Origin: Candidatus Zipacnadia bacterium
Lineage (GTDB): Bacteria; Armatimonadota; Zipacnadia; Zipacnadales; UBA5352
Assembly: GCA_029821635.1 (NCBI GenBank)
Contig: JALGSW010000041.1
Location: forward strand, 1-52,221
DNA length: 52,221 nt
Direction of reading: 5' to 3'
In this document: one piece after another, positions 16,510 through 25,692 of the stretch
Layout of the letters: the number at the start of each line of letters is the position of its first letter
How positions within the stretch are numbered: the stretch's first letter is position 1
Notes under the pieces: generated by a model
Told to the model about the DNA's origin: nothing
Databases searched by the model: none
The model's input: only the letters and a program-made list of their open reading frames with translations
Made by a program: the position numbers and the translations under genes

Positions 16510-19500
16510 TCAGGTGTTAGAGGCGGCGGCGCGGCGCGGCGTGATGTCGCGGCCGAAGGCCACTGCGCCGATGGAGCGGCCCTCATCGTCGATGAGCCGG
16601 TGGGCGTTCCACGCGATGATGACGTCGGTGCCATCCTTCGCCAGCACTACCGTCTCCCAGTCCTCCGCGGCCTCGCCGCCGAAGGTGATCTCCGTGAGTC
16701 GCTGGATGATCTCCGCGCGGTACTCAGCGTCGGGGAAGAGCATCTCCCAGACGCGATCGTTGCCGATGACCTCGTTGCGCGCGTAGCCGCTGATGCGTTC
16801 GGCGGAGCGGTTCCACAGGACGACGTTGCGGTCGCGGTCGGTCGCCATCAGCCACAGGTTCGCCTGTTCGATCAGCGTGTGCCGGAAGACGCGCAGCTTC
16901 GCCAGGCTCTCCTCAGCGGAACGTCGCTCTACTGTCTCCCCGAGGTGCCGCGCGATCGTGTCGAGCAGCTCGCGCTCCTCAATGCTGAACGGCCCCTCGC
17001 TCAGCTCCGGGCGCTCCTCGTGGTAGCGGACCTCGATCTCCCCCACCGACTCGCCGCTGACAACGATGGGCGCTATGAGGCTCGCAACGGGCTCGTAGGG
17101 TGATTCTCCGAAGCTGCGCTCGCGGCCCCAGACACTCCCGCGCGCGGTGGTGACGCCCGGGTGGCGCCAGGCCTCTGGCAGCGAGGCAACGATGCCGGAG
17201 AGCACCTCGACGAGCGCCAGGTTCGGGTCCTGGGTGAGGCGCAGCGCGTTGCTCAGGCAGCGGAGCTTCTTCGAACGCTCGACCGAATCGTGGAAATGCA
17301 GCTCGAGCGCCTCCTGCTCGCTGGCCCGTTCGGTGATGTCATGCCCGACCGCGAGGATACTGAGCAGCTCGCGGTTGGCGGTGCGCACGTTGGCGGTGGA
17401 CCAGGAGAGCACGTGCTCCTCGCCGCTCTTCGTGCGCAGACGCAGCGCACGGTCCTCGAGGTCCCCGCCCGAGCGCATCGCGCCGAGCACGTCGCGCACC
17501 TGTCCGCGCAGCGCACCGGGGAAGAGCGTATCCCACCAGTCGCGGCCGGCCAGCTCCTCGGGCGTCCAGCCCAGCAGCTCCTCGCAGGCGCCGTAGACAA
17601 CTGAGACGGTCCCGTCGGGCTGGATCTCCGCGATCACTGCGGGTGCTCGGTCAAGCACCGACGCAGTGTGCTCGCGCTCCTGCGCCAGCGCCGCCTCGGC
17701 GACCTCAAGGCCGGAGATGTCCATCATCGCGCCGATGGCGCCGAGGGGCTCATCACCGTCGAGGTAGACCTCCCTGTGAAACGCCCAGCGGCGGGTCGTG
17801 CCGTCAGGGCCCGGGACGCGCGCTTCCCAGGTGACCGGCTCGCCCTCATCGCGCACCGCGCGGTTGTTACGCGCCAGCTCCTCGATCAACTCCTCGGGCA
17901 CACGGTCGCGCAGGTCTTCCGGCGTGTGACCGATCGCCTCCGCGCGGGGGATGCCCAGCACGCGGCCGGCGAAGGCCACGTTGCACGCCTGGACGCGGCC
18001 CTCCACGTCGGTGAAGAACACCGGGTAGGGGCTGGCGTCGATCAGCGCGCGGAGGAACTCGAGGCTCTCCGCCATCCGCCGGTGTTCCTCGTCGTTACCC
18101 AGGCGCGCCTCGCTGATCTGGCGCTCGGCATCGGCGAGCTGCCCCGTCAGGAGGTCGATCTGTGCCTGGAACTCCACGCTGGCATCGTCGATGCGATCGC
18201 CCACGGCCGCCGCCTCGGCCAGCGAGCGAGCGATCTCCCCCTCATACTCCTCGCGCGCGAGCCGCCGCGCATCGGTGGCGCGATGCTCCGCATCCTCGAG
18301 CTGCCCGAGCAACTCCGCGATCTTCTCCTGCTGGCGCGCGAGCGTCTCCTCCTGCTCCGCGCCCGCCTGCCGCTCGATCGACGCGACGCGCTCGGACATG
18401 TGGGCGAGCATCCGCGCGTACTCCTCCCGGGCCTCGCCGGCAAGTTCCTCCGCGTGGGTCTCGGCCCGGCGGACCTCGGCGGTCAGCGCACGGACCTCCG
18501 CCTCGCGTTCGGCCAGCGCGTCCTCGTGCGCCTGCGCGACGCGCGCGTCCATCTCCTGCCGGACCGCCTCGAGCCGCTCCCGCGCCTCTGTCAGCTCCGC
18601 GCGCAGGCCGTCAACGACCGCCTGCTGCTCGGCCAGCCCCTCACGCCGGGCCTCCTCGATGCGCGCCTCGGTGCGGTCGAGCTCAGTCTGCAGCGCCGCG
18701 ACGCGCTGCTCGTGAGCGGCCGTCAGCTCCTCCCGAACCTGCTCCACGCGCGCCTGGGCCGAGGACAGCTCGCCTCGCAGCTCGTCGATCTGCCGCGCGT
18801 GCTCAGCCAGCGCCGCGGCACCCGCGGCGGCGCGCTCGTCGGCCTCCGCGCGCAGGGCCTCGATCCGCTGCTCGGCCTCGGTGATCTGCGCGTTCAGCGT
18901 CGCGACAGCGCCCTCGTGTTCGTCCGTTGCCTCACGCAAACGCTGAGCGGCATCGGCCTCCGCCTGTGCGAGCTGCCCGGCGAGCTCATCGCGGCGCGCA
19001 TTCTCCTCCGCGCGGACCTCCTCGACCGCCTCGCGGACCCGGCGCTGCGTGTCCGCCTCGGCAGCCTCGCGGGCCGCCTCCACGCGCGCTTCAGCGTCCG
19101 TGACGGCTTCGCGCAGCTCATCGGCCTGCGACAGCGCCGCCTCCGCGGCCTGCTCCGCCTCACCGGCACGTTCCTGCGCGGCGGCCAGCTCCTCCGCCAG
19201 CTCGTTCACCCGCTCGCGCGCGCGCTCCTCGAGCCGCGAGGCACGTGCCTGTGCCGCCGCCAACTCCTCATGCAGCTCGCCAGCCTGCGACTGCGCCTCC
19301 TCGCGAGCGCTGCGAGCCTCGGCCTCCGCGGCGACCGTCTCCTCAAGCTCACTTGCCTGCGCCTCGGCAGCGTGCAGGCGCTCTCCGAGCGCCTCGACCT
19401 CCTGCCGCCGGGCATCCTCGGCCTCGCGCGCGCCCTCGAGCTTCGCCTCCGTCGCCGCGAGCTGCTCCTGCACCTCGTCGGCGCGCGAGCGCTCTGCGTC

Positions 19501-21954
19501 GGCCTGCGCCCGCAACTGCTCCGCGCGCCGCCCGGCGGCGGAGAGTTCCTCGGTCAGTGCGTCCGCGCGTTCGGCCTCTGCGCGCACCCGCTCGCGGGCC
19601 TCCGCAGCCTCGCCGCTGGCCGCAGCCAGGCGCGCGCGCTGGTCATCGAGCCGCTGGCGTTCGTCGGCAGAGGCCTGCTGCGCATCGCCGGCGAGGGCCT
19701 CCGCCTCGGAGAGCTGCTGCCGGAGCGCGCGGACCTCCTCGCCCGAAGCGCCCGCCTCGCGCACGGCCTCAGCGGCCCGGCCCTCAGCGTCAGCGAGGCG
19801 CGTGCGGAGGCCCTCGGCAGCCTGGCGCTCCGTCTCAGCAGCCGCTTCGGCCTCGTCGGCTTCAGCCCTCACCGACGCGAACTGCCGCCGCAACGCGTCC
19901 ATCTCTTCAGCGGCCTCGGCCAGCGCGGCTGTGCGCGCCGCCTGCGCGAGCTCCTCGGACTCCGTCGCCCTCGCCGACATGCCGGAGAGCTGCGACGCGA
20001 ACTCCTCTCGCGCGGTCTCGCGGGCCTGCGCGACGCGTTCCTCCGCCGCCTCCAGCTTCGCGCTGAGGTCCTGTGCGGTCTCCCGCTGGGCGGCCAGCGC
20101 GTCCTCGCGGGCCGCCTCGGTCTCCGCGTGTGCCGCCTCCAGCTTCGCAGTCAGCTTCGAGACGCGCTCCTGCCGCTCGACCACCGCCGCCGCGCGCAAC
20201 TCCTCCAGCCGGGCCTCCGAGTCGCGCTCGACCTGCACCGCGCGCTCCTGCGCGGCGTCCAACTCCTCGCGCAGCGACGCAAGTTCGCCCTCGCTCTCCG
20301 CCAGCGCCTCCGAGCGGGCCTGCGCGACGCGTTCCTCCGCCGCCTCCAGCTTCGCACTGAGGTCCTGTGCGGTCTCCCCCTGCGCAGCCAGCGCACGCTC
20401 CCGTGCGGCCTCGGTCTCCGCCTCGGCCGCCTCCAGCTTCGCTGCCAGCTCCGCGACGCGCTCCTGCCGCTCGGCCACCGCCGCCGCGCGCAACTCCTCC
20501 AGTCGGGCCTCCGAGTCGCGCTCGACCTGCACCGCGCGCTCCTGCGCGGCGGCCAGCTCGCCTCGCAGCGACGCAAGCTCGCCCTCGCGCTCCTCGGCGG
20601 CGGCAAGCTGTTCCTGCAGTTCCCCCGCCGCGGAGGTCTGCTGGGTCAGGCGCTCGTCTGCCTGGCTGAGCGCCTCGCGCAGCTCTGTGATCGTCGCCTG
20701 TTGATCGGCGCGCGCGGCCTCATCCGCCTGATCGGCACGCTGCTCGGCAGCGGTCAGGCGCGCGCTCAGGTCCTCGACGGTCGCCTTGTGCTCCGCCTCA
20801 GCGGCCTCACGGGCCTGGCGCGCGGTATCCACGGCGTCGGCCAGCCGCTCCTCATACGCCGCCTGCACCTGGTCGCGCGTGTCCTGCACACGGGCCTCAG
20901 CATCCTGCAGCCGCGCGCGCAGGTGGTCGATCTCCACCTTCATCTCCTGCTGCGCTGCACCCATTTCCGCCTCGGCGGGCTTCACATCGCTCAAGTCGCG
21001 GATGACCGCAAACGCCCCTGCGGGCTCGTCATCGACGCTCTCCAGCGGCTGCAGCGCGATGCGCGCGGGGATGCGACGACCCTCCGCGTCCGCCGCGCCG
21101 AAGTCGATCGCCACGCGTTCCTGCCCCGCGAGGCACCGTTCCAGCGCGTCGCCCACCAGCTCGCCCTCGCCCTCCGACGCGAGCTCCGCCAGCGCGCGGC
21201 CGAGCATCTCCTGCCGATCCGCCCCGAGCATCTCCGCCAGCGATGCGCTGAGCCAGGTGATGCGCCCCTCCGCGTCGAGCGCGGCCAACCCGTCACCCAT
21301 CACCGTCTCTGCCAGCGGGCGCCACGGCGCGCGGCTGACCAGCAGCTCGCCCTCAGAGAGACGGTACTCAGTGATCTCCTCGCCCACAATCACCGCGCCA
21401 ACGATCTCATCCCGGTCACCGTGGACCGGGGAGATGTGCACGCTAACGATGACCTCCTGCCCGTGGTTGGTGAGCCAGGGGAGTTCGCGCCTGAACCTGG
21501 CGCCGCGCTCGATCACGGCATTGAAGGCGGGGAGCATGTCGGGGAGGGCGCGGGCGGGGAGGAGGTCGTCTAACAGGCTGCGCCCGATCGCCTCGCCGGC
21601 GGCGTATCCGGTGATTTCCTCACAGCGGCGGTTGAAGAGTGTGATGCGCCCCTCGCGGTCGAGGCCCACAATCAGAGCTTCGGCTTCGTAGGCGAACTGT
21701 GCGAAGCCTACGGTGACGCCGGGCGTCTCCTCCTCGGTCACTGTCTCTTCCGCGGGGCCGGTGAGCAGCACACCGAGGATGATGAAGACGACCAGCACGG
21801 CGAGGCGGCCCACCCAGTCGGCAGGTGCGACGTTGAGGACGAGGCAGTCGAGGTAGCTGCCCGCGTGGAAGATCATGCTCTGCACGAGCGCATCCAGCAG
21901 CCACGCGACAATCCCTGCCGCGGTGGCCAACGGGAGCGCGGATGCTCGTTTCAT
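16510..21954 (-). CDS. Membrane-anchored multi-PAS/GAF protein with giant central coiled coil and no output domain
   Basis: A protein of 1814 residues. Two membrane helices lie at about 5-25 and 47-66, the second in RLAVLVVFIILGVLLTG. This N-terminus resembles that of PAS histidine kinases. PAS domains follow at about 78-195 (ALIVGLDREGRITLFNRRC) and 205-325. Residues 330-1285 are uninterrupted Ala/Glu/Arg-rich coiled coil. Then PAS at 1298-1411, PAS at 1421-1541, GAF at 1560-1685 and PAS at 1690-1810, ending DITPRRAAASNT. No HisKA, HATPase, GGDEF, EAL, receiver or phosphatase motif is visible, so the sensor has no obvious output. The frame opens at 22002, but GGAGGTGA eight bases before ATG 21954 sets the start. 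Divergent from the SPFH gene. It may signal through a separate partner or act as a long structural tether; both are inference. Confidence 0.8.
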   Translation of the reverse strand: MKRASALPLATAAGIVAWLLDALVQSMIFHAGSYLDCLVLNVAPADWVGRLAVLVVFIILGVLLTGPAEETVTEEETPGVTVGFAQFAYEAEALIVGLDREGRITLFNRRCEEITGYAAGEAIGRSLLDDLLPARALPDMLPAFNAVIERGARFRRELPWLTNHGQEVIVSVHISPVHGDRDEIVGAVIVGEEITEYRLSEGELLVSRAPWRPLAETVMGDGLAALDAEGRITWLSASLAEMLGADRQEMLGRALAELASEGEGELVGDALERCLAGQERVAIDFGAADAEGRRIPARIALQPLESVDDEPAGAFAVIRDLSDVKPAEAEMGAAQQEMKVEIDHLRARLQDAEARVQDTRDQVQAAYEERLADAVDTARQAREAAEAEHKATVEDLSARLTAAEQRADQADEAARADQQATITELREALSQADERLTQQTSAAGELQEQLAAAEEREGELASLRGELAAAQERAVQVERDSEARLEELRAAAVAERQERVAELAAKLEAAEAETEAARERALAAQGETAQDLSAKLEAAEERVAQARSEALAESEGELASLREELDAAQERAVQVERDSEARLEELRAAAVVERQERVSKLTAKLEAAHAETEAAREDALAAQRETAQDLSAKLEAAEERVAQARETAREEFASQLSGMSARATESEELAQAARTAALAEAAEEMDALRRQFASVRAEADEAEAAAETERQAAEGLRTRLADAEGRAAEAVREAGASGEEVRALRQQLSEAEALAGDAQQASADERQRLDDQRARLAAASGEAAEARERVRAEAERADALTEELSAAGRRAEQLRAQADAERSRADEVQEQLAATEAKLEGAREAEDARRQEVEALGERLHAAEAQASELEETVAAEAEARSAREEAQSQAGELHEELAAAQARASRLEERARERVNELAEELAAAQERAGEAEQAAEAALSQADELREAVTDAEARVEAAREAAEADTQRRVREAVEEVRAEENARRDELAGQLAQAEADAAQRLREATDEHEGAVATLNAQITEAEQRIEALRAEADERAAAGAAALAEHARQIDELRGELSSAQARVEQVREELTAAHEQRVAALQTELDRTEARIEEARREGLAEQQAVVDGLRAELTEARERLEAVRQEMDARVAQAHEDALAEREAEVRALTAEVRRAETHAEELAGEAREEYARMLAHMSERVASIERQAGAEQEETLARQQEKIAELLGQLEDAEHRATDARRLAREEYEGEIARSLAEAAAVGDRIDDASVEFQAQIDLLTGQLADAERQISEARLGNDEEHRRMAESLEFLRALIDASPYPVFFTDVEGRVQACNVAFAGRVLGIPRAEAIGHTPEDLRDRVPEELIEELARNNRAVRDEGEPVTWEARVPGPDGTTRRWAFHREVYLDGDEPLGAIGAMMDISGLEVAEAALAQEREHTASVLDRAPAVIAEIQPDGTVSVVYGACEELLGWTPEELAGRDWWDTLFPGALRGQVRDVLGAMRSGGDLEDRALRLRTKSGEEHVLSWSTANVRTANRELLSILAVGHDITERASEQEALELHFHDSVERSKKLRCLSNALRLTQDPNLALVEVLSGIVASLPEAWRHPGVTTARGSVWGRERSFGESPYEPVASLIAPIVVSGESVGEIEVRYHEERPELSEGPFSIEERELLDTIARHLGETVERRSAEESLAKLRVFRHTLIEQANLWLMATDRDRNVVLWNRSAERISGYARNEVIGNDRVWEMLFPDAEYRAEIIQRLTEITFGGEAAEDWETVVLAKDGTDVIIAWNAHRLIDDEGRSIGAVAFGRDITPRRAAASNT
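20010..20594 (-). repeat. 294-bp tandem duplication inside the coiled-coil region
   Basis: Two near-identical copies of a 294-bp unit encode 98 residues each, beginning VERDSEARLEELRAAAV in both. The offset is directly visible from CGCCTCCAGCTTCG at 20047 and 20341. Ninety-eight residues equal exactly 14 heptads, so the duplication keeps the coiled-coil phase. The copies differ at scattered positions, so this is not a collapsed assembly artefact. Confidence 0.8.
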
Positions 21955-22285
21955 CGCCCGCCTCACCTCCCTCCGCCGGATCTCCTGGCTAGAGCCGTGC
22001 ACGCACGACGCTCCGCGACCGCCTCAGCGCACGAGCGCGTCCAGCGGCCACGACGCGTCCAACCGGCGCGTCTGGGCACACGCGACGACGCGCTGTCGGC
22101 ACGCGCGCAATAGACCGGTTCTGCTACGCCCTTAGGATACGCGCCGGACGCGACGGTCAAACCTCGGTCGGGCACATCGAGCGGAGGGAGGAACGGACGC
22201 CGTTCGCGGCCAACTTCTCCCTGCGCTTGCTGACGTTAGAGCACCGCCGAAGGATCACACGGCCGCGCGATGGAGGGTGTTGCTG
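21955..22285. other. 331-bp divergent intergenic region
   Basis: This separates the PAS-coiled-coil gene (minus) from the SPFH gene (plus). It holds the ribosome binding site of each gene next to its start and one weak promoter candidate on the minus strand. I see no coding sequence, riboswitch or strong hairpin. Much of it is CG-rich low complexity around 22000-22110. Confidence 0.6.
22134..22160 (-). promoter_or_regulatory. Weak sigma-70-like promoter candidate for the PAS-coiled-coil gene
   Basis: On the minus strand TTGACC (22160-22155) precedes TATCCT (22139-22134). The 15-base spacer is two short of optimal; TTTGAC gives 16. It would give a leader of about 170 bases. Confidence 0.3.
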
Positions 22286-23179
22286 ATGTTCGGGATCGGC
22301 TTCTTCAAAGGCCAGCCGACCGACTACGTCATCAAGTACGTGAGCGGCAAGGTCCGCCGTGAGGGCCCGGGGCTGGCGTTCTACTACCTCTCGCACCACA
22401 CCAACGTCGTCACGGTGCCTACCAGCAGCGCCGACGCCGACTTCGTCTTCAACGAGATTACCAGCAATTTCCAGGCCGTCACGATCCAGGGGCAGTTCAC
22501 CTGGCGCATAAGTCAGCCCTCCACCGCCGCGGCGCTGCTCAACTACGCCATCCACCCGCGCACCCGCGCGTATCTCTCAGACGAGCCTGGGCGCCTTCCC
22601 CAGCGCATACGCAATATCCTCCAGATGGAGACGCGCACCGAGATCCGCAACCGCTCGCTCGAAGCGGTGCTCGCCGAGTCGCAGATGATGGCTGCCGCGG
22701 TCCTCGACCGTGTGCAGGACGAGGCGCTGCTCGAGTCGATGGGCGTCGAGCTGCTCAACCTCTACTTCATCTCGGTCCTCCCCGCCCCCGACGTGGGCAA
22801 GGCACTGGAGGCCGACTACCGCGAGGCGCTGCTACGCCGCGCCGACGAGGCCACCTACGCGCGCCGCGCCGCCGCCGTCGAGCAGGAGCGCAAGATCAAG
22901 GAGAACGAACTCAACACCGACATCGCCCTCGAACAGCAGCGCGAGCAGTTCATCGACCTGGAGGGCGCGAACCTCGAGCGTGAGGCCATCCATCGCGGCA
23001 CCGCCATGCAGCGCGAGGCGGAGTTCCGCGCCCGGGCGATGGAGCTTGAGAGCGCCGCGTACGCCGACGTGGACCCGCTGAAGATCCTCTCGTTCGCGGC
23101 CCGTGAGGTCTCGGCGAAGATCGACCGGGTCCTGCTGGCCCGCGGCATCGACGCCGCCTACCCCTACGAGGAGCGCTGA
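22286..23179 (+). CDS. SPFH/band-7 domain protein
   Basis: A 297-residue SPFH-family protein. Residues 1-160 form the SPFH domain (IKYVSGKVRREGPGLAFYYL, then VPTSSADADFVFNEITS and IQGQFTWRI). Residues 165-260 are a charged alpha-helical coiled coil (RRADEATYARRAAAVEQERK), as in flotillin/stomatin relatives. I see no N-terminal membrane helix, unlike most of the family, so it is either peripheral or bound to a partner. The ATG at 22286 is chosen over GTG 22277 because TGGAGGG overlaps the latter and lies eight bases from the former. SPFH proteins oligomerise at membranes and organise partner proteins. The next gene, an NAD-kinase-like protein, starts eight bases after the stop, with its ribosome binding site across this stop codon, so the two are translationally coupled. 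Confidence 0.88.
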   Translation: MFGIGFFKGQPTDYVIKYVSGKVRREGPGLAFYYLSHHTNVVTVPTSSADADFVFNEITSNFQAVTIQGQFTWRISQPSTAAALLNYAIHPRTRAYLSDEPGRLPQRIRNILQMETRTEIRNRSLEAVLAESQMMAAAVLDRVQDEALLESMGVELLNLYFISVLPAPDVGKALEADYREALLRRADEATYARRAAAVEQERKIKENELNTDIALEQQREQFIDLEGANLEREAIHRGTAMQREAEFRARAMELESAAYADVDPLKILSFAAREVSAKIDRVLLARGIDAAYPYEER

Positions 23180-23187
23180 GGCCGACC

Positions 23188-24129
23188 GTGCCCGGCTTCG
23201 AGAAGATCGTGGTCGTCACGAAGAAGACCCAGCTCGAGGAGCTCGTCGAGCGTTTCAACACGCGCGGTCAGGCACGCTTCTATGTCGAGCACATGGGCCT
23301 CTCCTTCGATGAGTACGTCGCCGCCCATGAGGCCTACGTCGCATCGCTCGACGCGCTGAGGCGCTCGCTCCCCGACGGCGTTCGTAGCCAGCTCATCGAG
23401 CGCTCGTTCCTGCCCACCTTCACCTTCGGCCCCGCCGATCTCGTCGTCACCGTCGGCCCCGACGGCCTGGTCGTCAATGCGGCCAAGTACGTCGATGCCC
23501 AGCCGATCGTCGCGATCAACCCCGACCCGAGCCGCATGGACGGCGTCTTGCTGCCCTTCGACGTGGGCGACGCGATCGACGCGCTGCCGGGGATCGCGGC
23601 GGGACACTTCGGCGAGGCGGCCATCTCCATGGCCCGCGCGCGCCTCAACGACGGCCAGGAGCTGCTCGCGCTCAACGACCTGTTCATCGGCCGCCGCACG
23701 CACGTGTCCGCGCGCTACGCACTGCGCATCGGGGACTACGTCGAGGATCAGTCATCCAGCGGCATCATCGTCTCCACCGGCGCAGGCTCGACCGGCTGGC
23801 TGCGATCGGTCATCACCGGCGCCTCGCGCGTCATAGAGGCTTTCGCAGAGGACCCGAACGTCGGGGCCGCGCGCGAGCAGTACCGCTTCGAGTGGGCCTC
23901 CGACTCGCTTGTCTTCAGCGTGCGCGAGCCGTTCGTCAGCCGGACATCGGCGGCCAACCTCGTCTTCGGCCGGATCGATCCGGGGACTCCCTTCGAAGTG
24001 ATCTCGCAGATGCCCAGCGATGGCGTGATCTTCAGCGACGGGGTGGAGGCCGACTACCTCGCGTTCAACTCCGGCGCCATCGCGACGATCGAACTCGCCG
24101 ACCGCAAGCTGCGCCTCGTGACGGCCTGA
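23188..24129 (+). CDS. NAD-kinase-like protein coupled to the SPFH gene
   Basis: A 313-residue protein related to ATP-NAD kinases and diacylglycerol-kinase-like enzymes. Visible are a strand-turn VVTVGPDGLVVNAAK (residues 86-100) in the place of the GGDGT motif, LNDLFIGRR (162-170) in the place of the NE/D element, and SSGIIVSTGAGSTGW (190-204), which matches the STPTGSTAY glycine-rich site. The second Gly of GGDG is Pro here, and the N-terminal 75 residues are not typical. Whether it phosphorylates NAD, or another diol, is open. The start is GTG at 23188, with GAGG across the preceding stop. Its close coupling to an SPFH protein suggests that it is recruited to the membrane. Housekeeping NAD kinase is expected elsewhere in the genome. 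Confidence 0.75.
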   Translation: MPGFEKIVVVTKKTQLEELVERFNTRGQARFYVEHMGLSFDEYVAAHEAYVASLDALRRSLPDGVRSQLIERSFLPTFTFGPADLVVTVGPDGLVVNAAKYVDAQPIVAINPDPSRMDGVLLPFDVGDAIDALPGIAAGHFGEAAISMARARLNDGQELLALNDLFIGRRTHVSARYALRIGDYVEDQSSSGIIVSTGAGSTGWLRSVITGASRVIEAFAEDPNVGAAREQYRFEWASDSLVFSVREPFVSRTSAANLVFGRIDPGTPFEVISQMPSDGVIFSDGVEADYLAFNSGAIATIELADRKLRLVTA

Positions 24130-24244
24130 GGGGCCACCGGCACGCGAGCAGCCCCGCGTGAAGGGTAGTCGCGCCTGGATGGTCAATTACCCCCCTGCAG
24201 CGACAGTCCGTTCGCCCATCGCGCCCGACCGTGGAGGACCACGC

Positions 24245-25648
24245 ATGAGTACCCGCAATGTCGTCGCTTTCATCACTGACGGCCACCGCAAGGACATGCT
24301 CGGCTGCTACGGCAACGAGATGCTCGACACCCCCAACATCGACCGCTTCGCCGGCGACGGTGTCCGCTTCGAACGAGCCTTCGGAGTGCATTCCGTGTGC
24401 ATGCCCACGCGCGCGTCGCTCTACACGGGCCGCTACCCGCACGTACACGGCGTCTGGTCCAACGGCTGCCGGCTGAGCGAGAGCGAGATCACGCTGCCGC
24501 AGGTGCTGTCTGAGGCCGGGTGGGCCACCGGGGCCGCCGGGAAGATCCACCACGAGCCGCAGCAACCCTACGACCGCTTCGTGCCACAGATCGAGGGCCC
24601 CTACTACGGCTTCGACGAGGCGCATCTGTGCGAGAACCGGCTCGGGGAGGAGTACCTCGCGTGGATCGACCAGGAGCACCCGGAGCTTGCCGAGCGCGTC
24701 CTCGGGCGCAAGGGCGTGCCGGAGGAGGCACATGAGCTGCAGTGGATCACCTCCCAGGCGATCGACTTCATCCGCCGCCAGGGCGAGGCGGACCGGCCCT
24801 TCTTCTGCCACTGCTCCTATCACGAACTCTCGCCGCCCTGCTCGCCGCCCGCGGGCTGGGAGGGCGTCTACGACCCGGCGGACGTGCCTGTGCCTGAGCT
24901 GCGCGCAGACGACCTCGCGCTCAGGCCCGACTGGTACCGCGAGTGCTACGAAGGCTACCTCGCCAACGGCCGGCAGCCCGATGAGCCGACGTTGCGACGT
25001 TCGATCGCGAGCTGCTACGACCAGATGCGCTTCATCGACCACCAGTTCGGGCGCATCACGAACACGCTGGAGGAGCTTGGCATCGCCGACGACACGATCG
25101 TGCTGTTCATCGCCGACCACGGGCTGTCGCTCAACGACCACTTCCAGTGGCGCCACGGCCCGTTCCTCTTCGACGAGGTCACGAACATCCCGATGGTCTG
25201 GCGGCTGCCCGGCGGGGCTTCGGGCGCGGTCACCGAGGAGATGGCCGAACAGGTGGACGTGATGCCGACGATCCTCGATGCGCTGGGCGTCGAGCAGCCC
25301 GCGGGGGTGCAGGGGCAGTCGATCCTGCCGATCCTGCGCGGCGATGAGGGCGCGCGTGGCCGCGATTCGGTGCTCATGCAGGAGCGCGAGGCGCCGGACC
25401 TTGAGGCGCGCGGCCTCGAGCCCGAGCGCGTCACCCAGTGGGCGGTGCGCACGCAGGACTGGAAGCTGGTCCACTACCCGGGCGAGGACTTCGGCGAGCT
25501 GTACGACCTGCGGAGCGATCCGGGGGAGTTCGTGAACCTCTGGGCCGACGCGGGCTACGCGGCCCAGCGCTCGGAGCTGGAGCGCCTGCTGCTCGACCGC
25601 GTGTCGCAGTCCCGCGACCCGCTGCCGGAGCGGCACTGGGCGTGGTAG
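24245..25648 (+). CDS. Cytoplasmic sulfatase of the alkaline-phosphatase superfamily
   Basis: A 467-residue sulfatase. Asp12 in FITDGHRKDMLGCYG is the first metal ligand. VCMPTRASLYTGRYP (Cys52-x-Pro-x-Arg56) is the formylglycine motif, so Cys52 would be converted by a maturation enzyme not present in the window. FIADHGLSLNDH supplies the DH metal ligands and HGPFLFDE the late conserved segment. No signal peptide precedes Met1; the frame is open to 24158, but GGAGG seven bases before ATG 24245 sets the start. The enzyme therefore acts in the cytoplasm unless exported by a partner. It removes sulfate esters, perhaps from oligosaccharides released by the neighbouring glycosidases. Phosphonate or phosphodiester hydrolysis is an alternative within the superfamily. 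Confidence 0.88.
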   Translation: MSTRNVVAFITDGHRKDMLGCYGNEMLDTPNIDRFAGDGVRFERAFGVHSVCMPTRASLYTGRYPHVHGVWSNGCRLSESEITLPQVLSEAGWATGAAGKIHHEPQQPYDRFVPQIEGPYYGFDEAHLCENRLGEEYLAWIDQEHPELAERVLGRKGVPEEAHELQWITSQAIDFIRRQGEADRPFFCHCSYHELSPPCSPPAGWEGVYDPADVPVPELRADDLALRPDWYRECYEGYLANGRQPDEPTLRRSIASCYDQMRFIDHQFGRITNTLEELGIADDTIVLFIADHGLSLNDHFQWRHGPFLFDEVTNIPMVWRLPGGASGAVTEEMAEQVDVMPTILDALGVEQPAGVQGQSILPILRGDEGARGRDSVLMQEREAPDLEARGLEPERVTQWAVRTQDWKLVHYPGEDFGELYDLRSDPGEFVNLWADAGYAAQRSELERLLLDRVSQSRDPLPERHWAW

Positions 25649-25692
25649 AGACGAGATCCCGGCTGCGCGCCGGATTGGTCGCTGCCGTTCCT

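Noticed and set aside
19049..20704. Repetitive stretch that could be mistaken for a CRISPR or VNTR array
   Set aside because: There are no regular repeat-spacer units; the repetition follows the heptads and one 294-bp duplication of a coding coiled coil.
17668..21573. 1301-codon open frame on the plus strand across the PAS-coiled-coil gene
   Set aside because: It is antisense to a gene with recognisable PAS and GAF domains, lacks any domain and has Arg/Leu-rich repeats that mirror the heptads of the other strand.
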